Shown here piece after piece: positions 15,577 through 17,760 of a stretch of DNA of 17,760 nt (positions within the stretch are counted from its first letter, which is position 1; every line of letters begins with the position of its first letter). The notes below the pieces were generated by a model. It made no database searches and was not told where the DNA came from. It saw nothing but the letters and a program-made list of their open reading frames with translations. This DNA comes from Deltaproteobacteria bacterium (lineage in GTDB: Bacteria; Desulfobacterota; Binatia; Binatales; Binataceae). The DNA is taken from the NCBI GenBank assembly GCA_021786815.1, contig JAJYMR010000219.1, positions 1 through 17,760 of the forward strand. Direction: 5' to 3'. The position numbers and the translations under genes are program-made.

Positions 15577-16551
15577 ATGGCAGGCGGAAAGATCAGGTTT
15601 GGATTCACGATTCCTCAACGTGGTGTTCTCTTCGGTGTGGGCTCATGGAACGACATGCTGAGCCTCGCAACCGCCGCCGATCGTTCACCGTTCTTCGACT
15701 CGGTATGGGTGGGAGACAGCATAATGGCGAAGCCGCGCCCCGAATCGCTGACGCTGCTCGGTGCGCTCAGCTCAGTGACCCAGCGGGTGCGGCTCGGGGT
15801 CGGATGCATGGCGAGCTTTCCGCTGCGCGATCCAATCGTCTTCGCCTACCAATGGGCGACGCTCGACATGATCTCGAACGGACGAATGCAGCTTGCGGCG
15901 TGCACCGGAATCGTCGCGGGAGGAACCAGCGCGCGCGAGGGCGCTATCTGGAACGTCACGGACCCGCAGCGCGGGAATCGGATGGCCGAAAATATCGAAA
16001 TCTGCCGCAGGCTGTGGAGCGAGGACAACGTCACGTTCAACGGCAAATACCGGAAATTTTCCGGCGTGACCGTGGCCCCGAAGCCGGTGCAGAATCCCTG
16101 CCCGATCTGGATTGCGGCCAATCCGATGCCGACGGCGGCGGAGAAGCCGCTGCGGCGCGTCGCGCTTATCGCGGACGGCTGGATGACGGTGCAAATTTTT
16201 CCCCGGATGTTCGCGAACAACTGGGCGAAGCTGTCGCAGTACCTGAAGGATGCGGGCAAGGACCCCGAAACCTTCCCCAACCTCGAGTACCACAACATCA
16301 ATATCAACCCTGACCGCGCCGCCGCGCTCGATGAGTCCAAGCGCTTTCTCGACGAATATTACGGGCCGGTTTTCTCGCAAGAGATGGTCGAGGCGTGGAC
16401 CGCAGCCGGACCGCCCGCCGCCTGTGTCGAGCATCTGCGCCAACTCGTGCGCGACGGCGCCAAGGCGATCGCGCTCAGAATCACGGCATTCGACCAGAAG
16501 CGGCAATTCGAACGCCTTGTGAACGACGTGCTGCTGCGCGTGGCCGAGTAG
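15577..16551 (+). CDS. Second LLM-class (luciferase-like) flavin-dependent oxidoreductase
   Basis: This luciferase-like TIM-barrel flavoprotein has 324 residues. Family features are IRFGFTIPQRG (6-16), FFDSVWVGDSIM (39-50), QRVRLGVGCMASFPLRDPIV (69-88), the barrel signature ATLDMISNGRMQLAACTG (94-111) and PCPIWIAANP (174-183). It shares the fold with the protein encoded at 9868-10974 but is clearly divergent in sequence and length, so it is not a recent duplicate. ATG 15577 has GAGAGG 6 nt upstream. It lies 38 bp after the VOC gene and 53 bp before cobB. Substrate is unknown. The use of F420 or FMN cannot be decided from the sequence. Confidence 0.9.
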   Translation: MAGGKIRFGFTIPQRGVLFGVGSWNDMLSLATAADRSPFFDSVWVGDSIMAKPRPESLTLLGALSSVTQRVRLGVGCMASFPLRDPIVFAYQWATLDMISNGRMQLAACTGIVAGGTSAREGAIWNVTDPQRGNRMAENIEICRRLWSEDNVTFNGKYRKFSGVTVAPKPVQNPCPIWIAANPMPTAAEKPLRRVALIADGWMTVQIFPRMFANNWAKLSQYLKDAGKDPETFPNLEYHNININPDRAAALDESKRFLDEYYGPVFSQEMVEAWTAAGPPAACVEHLRQLVRDGAKAIALRITAFDQKRQFERLVNDVLLRVAE

Positions 16552-16592
16552 GTCGGCCTCGGCGGCGGCCTCAACGCCGGGAGCGTATGTAG

Positions 16593-16598
16593 TAGAAT
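16593..16598 (+). promoter_or_regulatory. -10 box TAGAAT, probable leaderless promoter of cobB
   Basis: TAGAAT ends 6 nt before the GTG at 16605, putting the transcript start at the initiation codon. No SD is present and no good -35 is visible. It lies in the short gap after the luciferase-like gene, so cobB may have its own promoter rather than only read-through. Confidence 0.55.
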
Positions 16599-16604
16599 CG
16601 TGCG

Positions 16605-17760
16605 GTGATCGAATCGGCGCTCACAATCCCGCGCCTCATGGTCGCCGCGACCGCAAGCGGCGCAGGCAAGACGACCGCGACCGTGGCGCTTGTCGCCGCG
16701 ATGCGGGCGCGCGGGCTTCGCGTCGCCGCGTTCAAGTGCGGTCCGGACTATCTCGATCCGACCTACCACGAACGCGCGGCGGCCGCGCGCTCGCACAACC
16801 TCGACGGATGGATGATGGGGCGCGACGCCGTGCTCGCGACCTTTGCCCGGGCGTCGCGCGGTTTCGATATCGCCATTATCGAGGGAATGATGGGGCTGTT
16901 CGACTCGGCCGCGCCCACGAGCGACGAAGGTTCCAGCGCGGAGATCGCCAAATGGCTTCGTGCGCCGGTGATGCTGGTCGTGGACGCCTCCGCGATGGCG
17001 CGCAGCGTGGCCGCAATTGCGCTCGGATACGCGCAATTCGACCCGGGACTCAACCTGGCAGGGTTGATATGCAATCGTGTCGGCAGCCGGGGGCATCTGG
17101 AGCTTCTTCGGCAGGCCTCGACGCGGATTCCGGTCGCCGGCGGATTTCCAGCCGCGCCAGATCTCGCGTTCCCGGAGCGCCATCTCGGGCTTCACGCCGC
17201 AAACGCCGAGTCGTTGCCGGAATCGTCGATTCGCGATTGGGCCGGGCTCGCCGCCGAATGGCTCGACCTCGACGCGATCCTTGCGATTGCGCGTTCCGCG
17301 CCGGCGCTCGTGGGCGTTGAAACTCCGGCTGCGCAAAATGCGCCGGACGAAGTGCGATGCCGGCTTGGAGTCGCGCTCGACGACGCATTTCATTTTTATT
17401 ACGAGGACAATCTCGCGCGCCTGCGCGCACTCGGGGCTGAACTGGCGAATTTCGCGCCGAGCCACGACGCGCGGCTTCCCGACGTTGACGGACTTTACTT
17501 TGGCGGCGGATATCCCGAAGCGCTCGCGCAAAGGCTTTCGGAAAATCGCCCGATGCTCGACGCGGTGCGGGCGTTTGCGCGCTCGGGACGGCCGGTTTAC
17601 GCGGAATGCGGGGGCCTGATGTACCTGAGCGAGGCGCTCCTCACGCTCGACGGCGTGACATGGCCGATGGCCGGTATTTTGCCGGGTGTTGCCGTCATGT
17701 CGGAACACTTGCAGGCGCTCGGCTATGTCGAAGTCGAGACGCGCGCCGAGTCGATACTCG
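16605..17760 (+). CDS. cobB: Cobyrinate / hydrogenobyrinate a,c-diamide synthase, N-terminal 385 residues (runs off right edge)
   Basis: This enzyme is a glutamine-dependent, ATP-using amidotransferase that amidates the a and c side chains of (hydrogeno)cobyrinate in adenosylcobalamin synthesis, in the cytoplasm. It has an N-terminal synthetase domain with P-loop ATASGAGKTT (15-24) and the family signature FKCGPDYLDPTYH (43-55). The later stretches IIEGMMGLFD and LICNRVGSRGH follow. The C-terminal glutaminase domain has FYYEDNL, then catalytic Cys C335 in YAECGGLMYLSE. The last few dozen residues are outside the window. GTG 16605 is preferred because IPRLMVAATASGAGKTT then matches the usual family N-terminus, and the TAGAAT box suits leaderless initiation. 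ATG 16638 would cut into the first beta strand. Cobalamin from this pathway would serve B12-dependent enzymes encoded elsewhere. cbiA is the synonymous anaerobic-pathway name. Confidence 0.93.
   Translation, partial: MIESALTIPRLMVAATASGAGKTTATVALVAAMRARGLRVAAFKCGPDYLDPTYHERAAAARSHNLDGWMMGRDAVLATFARASRGFDIAIIEGMMGLFDSAAPTSDEGSSAEIAKWLRAPVMLVVDASAMARSVAAIALGYAQFDPGLNLAGLICNRVGSRGHLELLRQASTRIPVAGGFPAAPDLAFPERHLGLHAANAESLPESSIRDWAGLAAEWLDLDAILAIARSAPALVGVETPAAQNAPDEVRCRLGVALDDAFHFYYEDNLARLRALGAELANFAPSHDARLPDVDGLYFGGGYPEALAQRLSENRPMLDAVRAFARSGRPVYAECGGLMYLSEALLTLDGVTWPMAGILPGVAVMSEHLQALGYVEVETRAESIL

Noticed and set aside
16552..16604. Possible cobalamin riboswitch before cobB
   Set aside because: The gap is only 53 bp and lacks the B12-box pattern. 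The predicted transcript has no leader.
16359..17708. 449-codon minus-strand ORF across the luciferase-like gene and cobB
   Set aside because: It is a shadow of two genes with clear catalytic motifs on the plus strand, and its sequence is Arg-rich and domain-free.
1..17760. CRISPR arrays, tRNA or rRNA genes, insertion sequences, toxin-antitoxin or defence genes
   Set aside because: No regularly spaced repeats, transposase motifs or terminal inverted repeats, tRNA-like T-loop sequences or defence domains were found on either strand by reading. RecBC is a core repair enzyme, not an island marker.

Overview
The window is 17.8 kb of GC-rich, gene-dense bacterial chromosome with long GC-biased ORFs, short spacers and no rRNA, tRNA, CRISPR array or insertion sequence that I can see. 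The gene mix is a RecBC exonuclease, AMP-dependent acyl-CoA ligase, zinc alcohol dehydrogenase, paired CaiB/BaiF CoA-transferases, two luciferase-like flavin monooxygenases, a VOC protein and cobalamin synthesis. This suits an uncultured proteobacterium-like or Binatota/Desulfobacterota-like heterotroph that handles varied organic acids. That placement is an inference from gene content only.

Layout. (1) 1-5353, minus strand: recC followed by recB. They are 8 bp apart, and recB runs off the left edge. (2) 5508-8398, minus strand: an alcohol dehydrogenase followed by an acyl-CoA ligase, probably one operon. It has a dyad-bearing spacer and ends at a textbook intrinsic terminator (5508-5550), which separates it from recCB. 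(3) 8543-9650, plus strand: two small exported proteins of unknown function, one with a signal peptide and one a lipoprotein. (4) 9651-9867: a gap holding a possible structured element. (5) 9868-10974, minus strand: a luciferase-like oxidoreductase, divergent from (7). (6) 10975-11388: a 414-bp non-coding interval with three stem-loops and a candidate minus-strand promoter. (7) 11389-13842, plus strand: two abutting class III CoA-transferase genes. (8) 13859-14623, minus strand: a SAM-dependent methyltransferase, convergent with (7). (9) 14750-16551, plus strand: a VOC protein and a second luciferase-like oxidoreductase. (10) 16605 to the right edge, plus strand: cobB/cbiA, apparently leaderless and cut by the edge.

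How the genes may work together. RecBC processes double-strand DNA ends. The remaining enzymes look like a peripheral catabolic set. The dehydrogenase oxidises an alcohol, the ligase or the CoA-transferase pair makes acyl-CoA, and the flavin enzymes and VOC protein could oxidise or ring-process the substrate. No substrate can be read from the sequence.

The most interesting observation is in the CoA-transferase pair. The second protein has the catalytic aspartate (D173). The first has tyrosine (Y168) at exactly the equivalent spacing, which suggests an obligate heteromer with one pseudo-catalytic subunit. Also notable are two genes whose TAGAAT -10 boxes sit 6-8 nt before the start codon (leaderless transcripts), a 28-bp near-perfect dyad inside the dehydrogenase-ligase operon, and the hairpin-rich interval at 11143-11321. 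I did not find a clearly new defence or mobile system.
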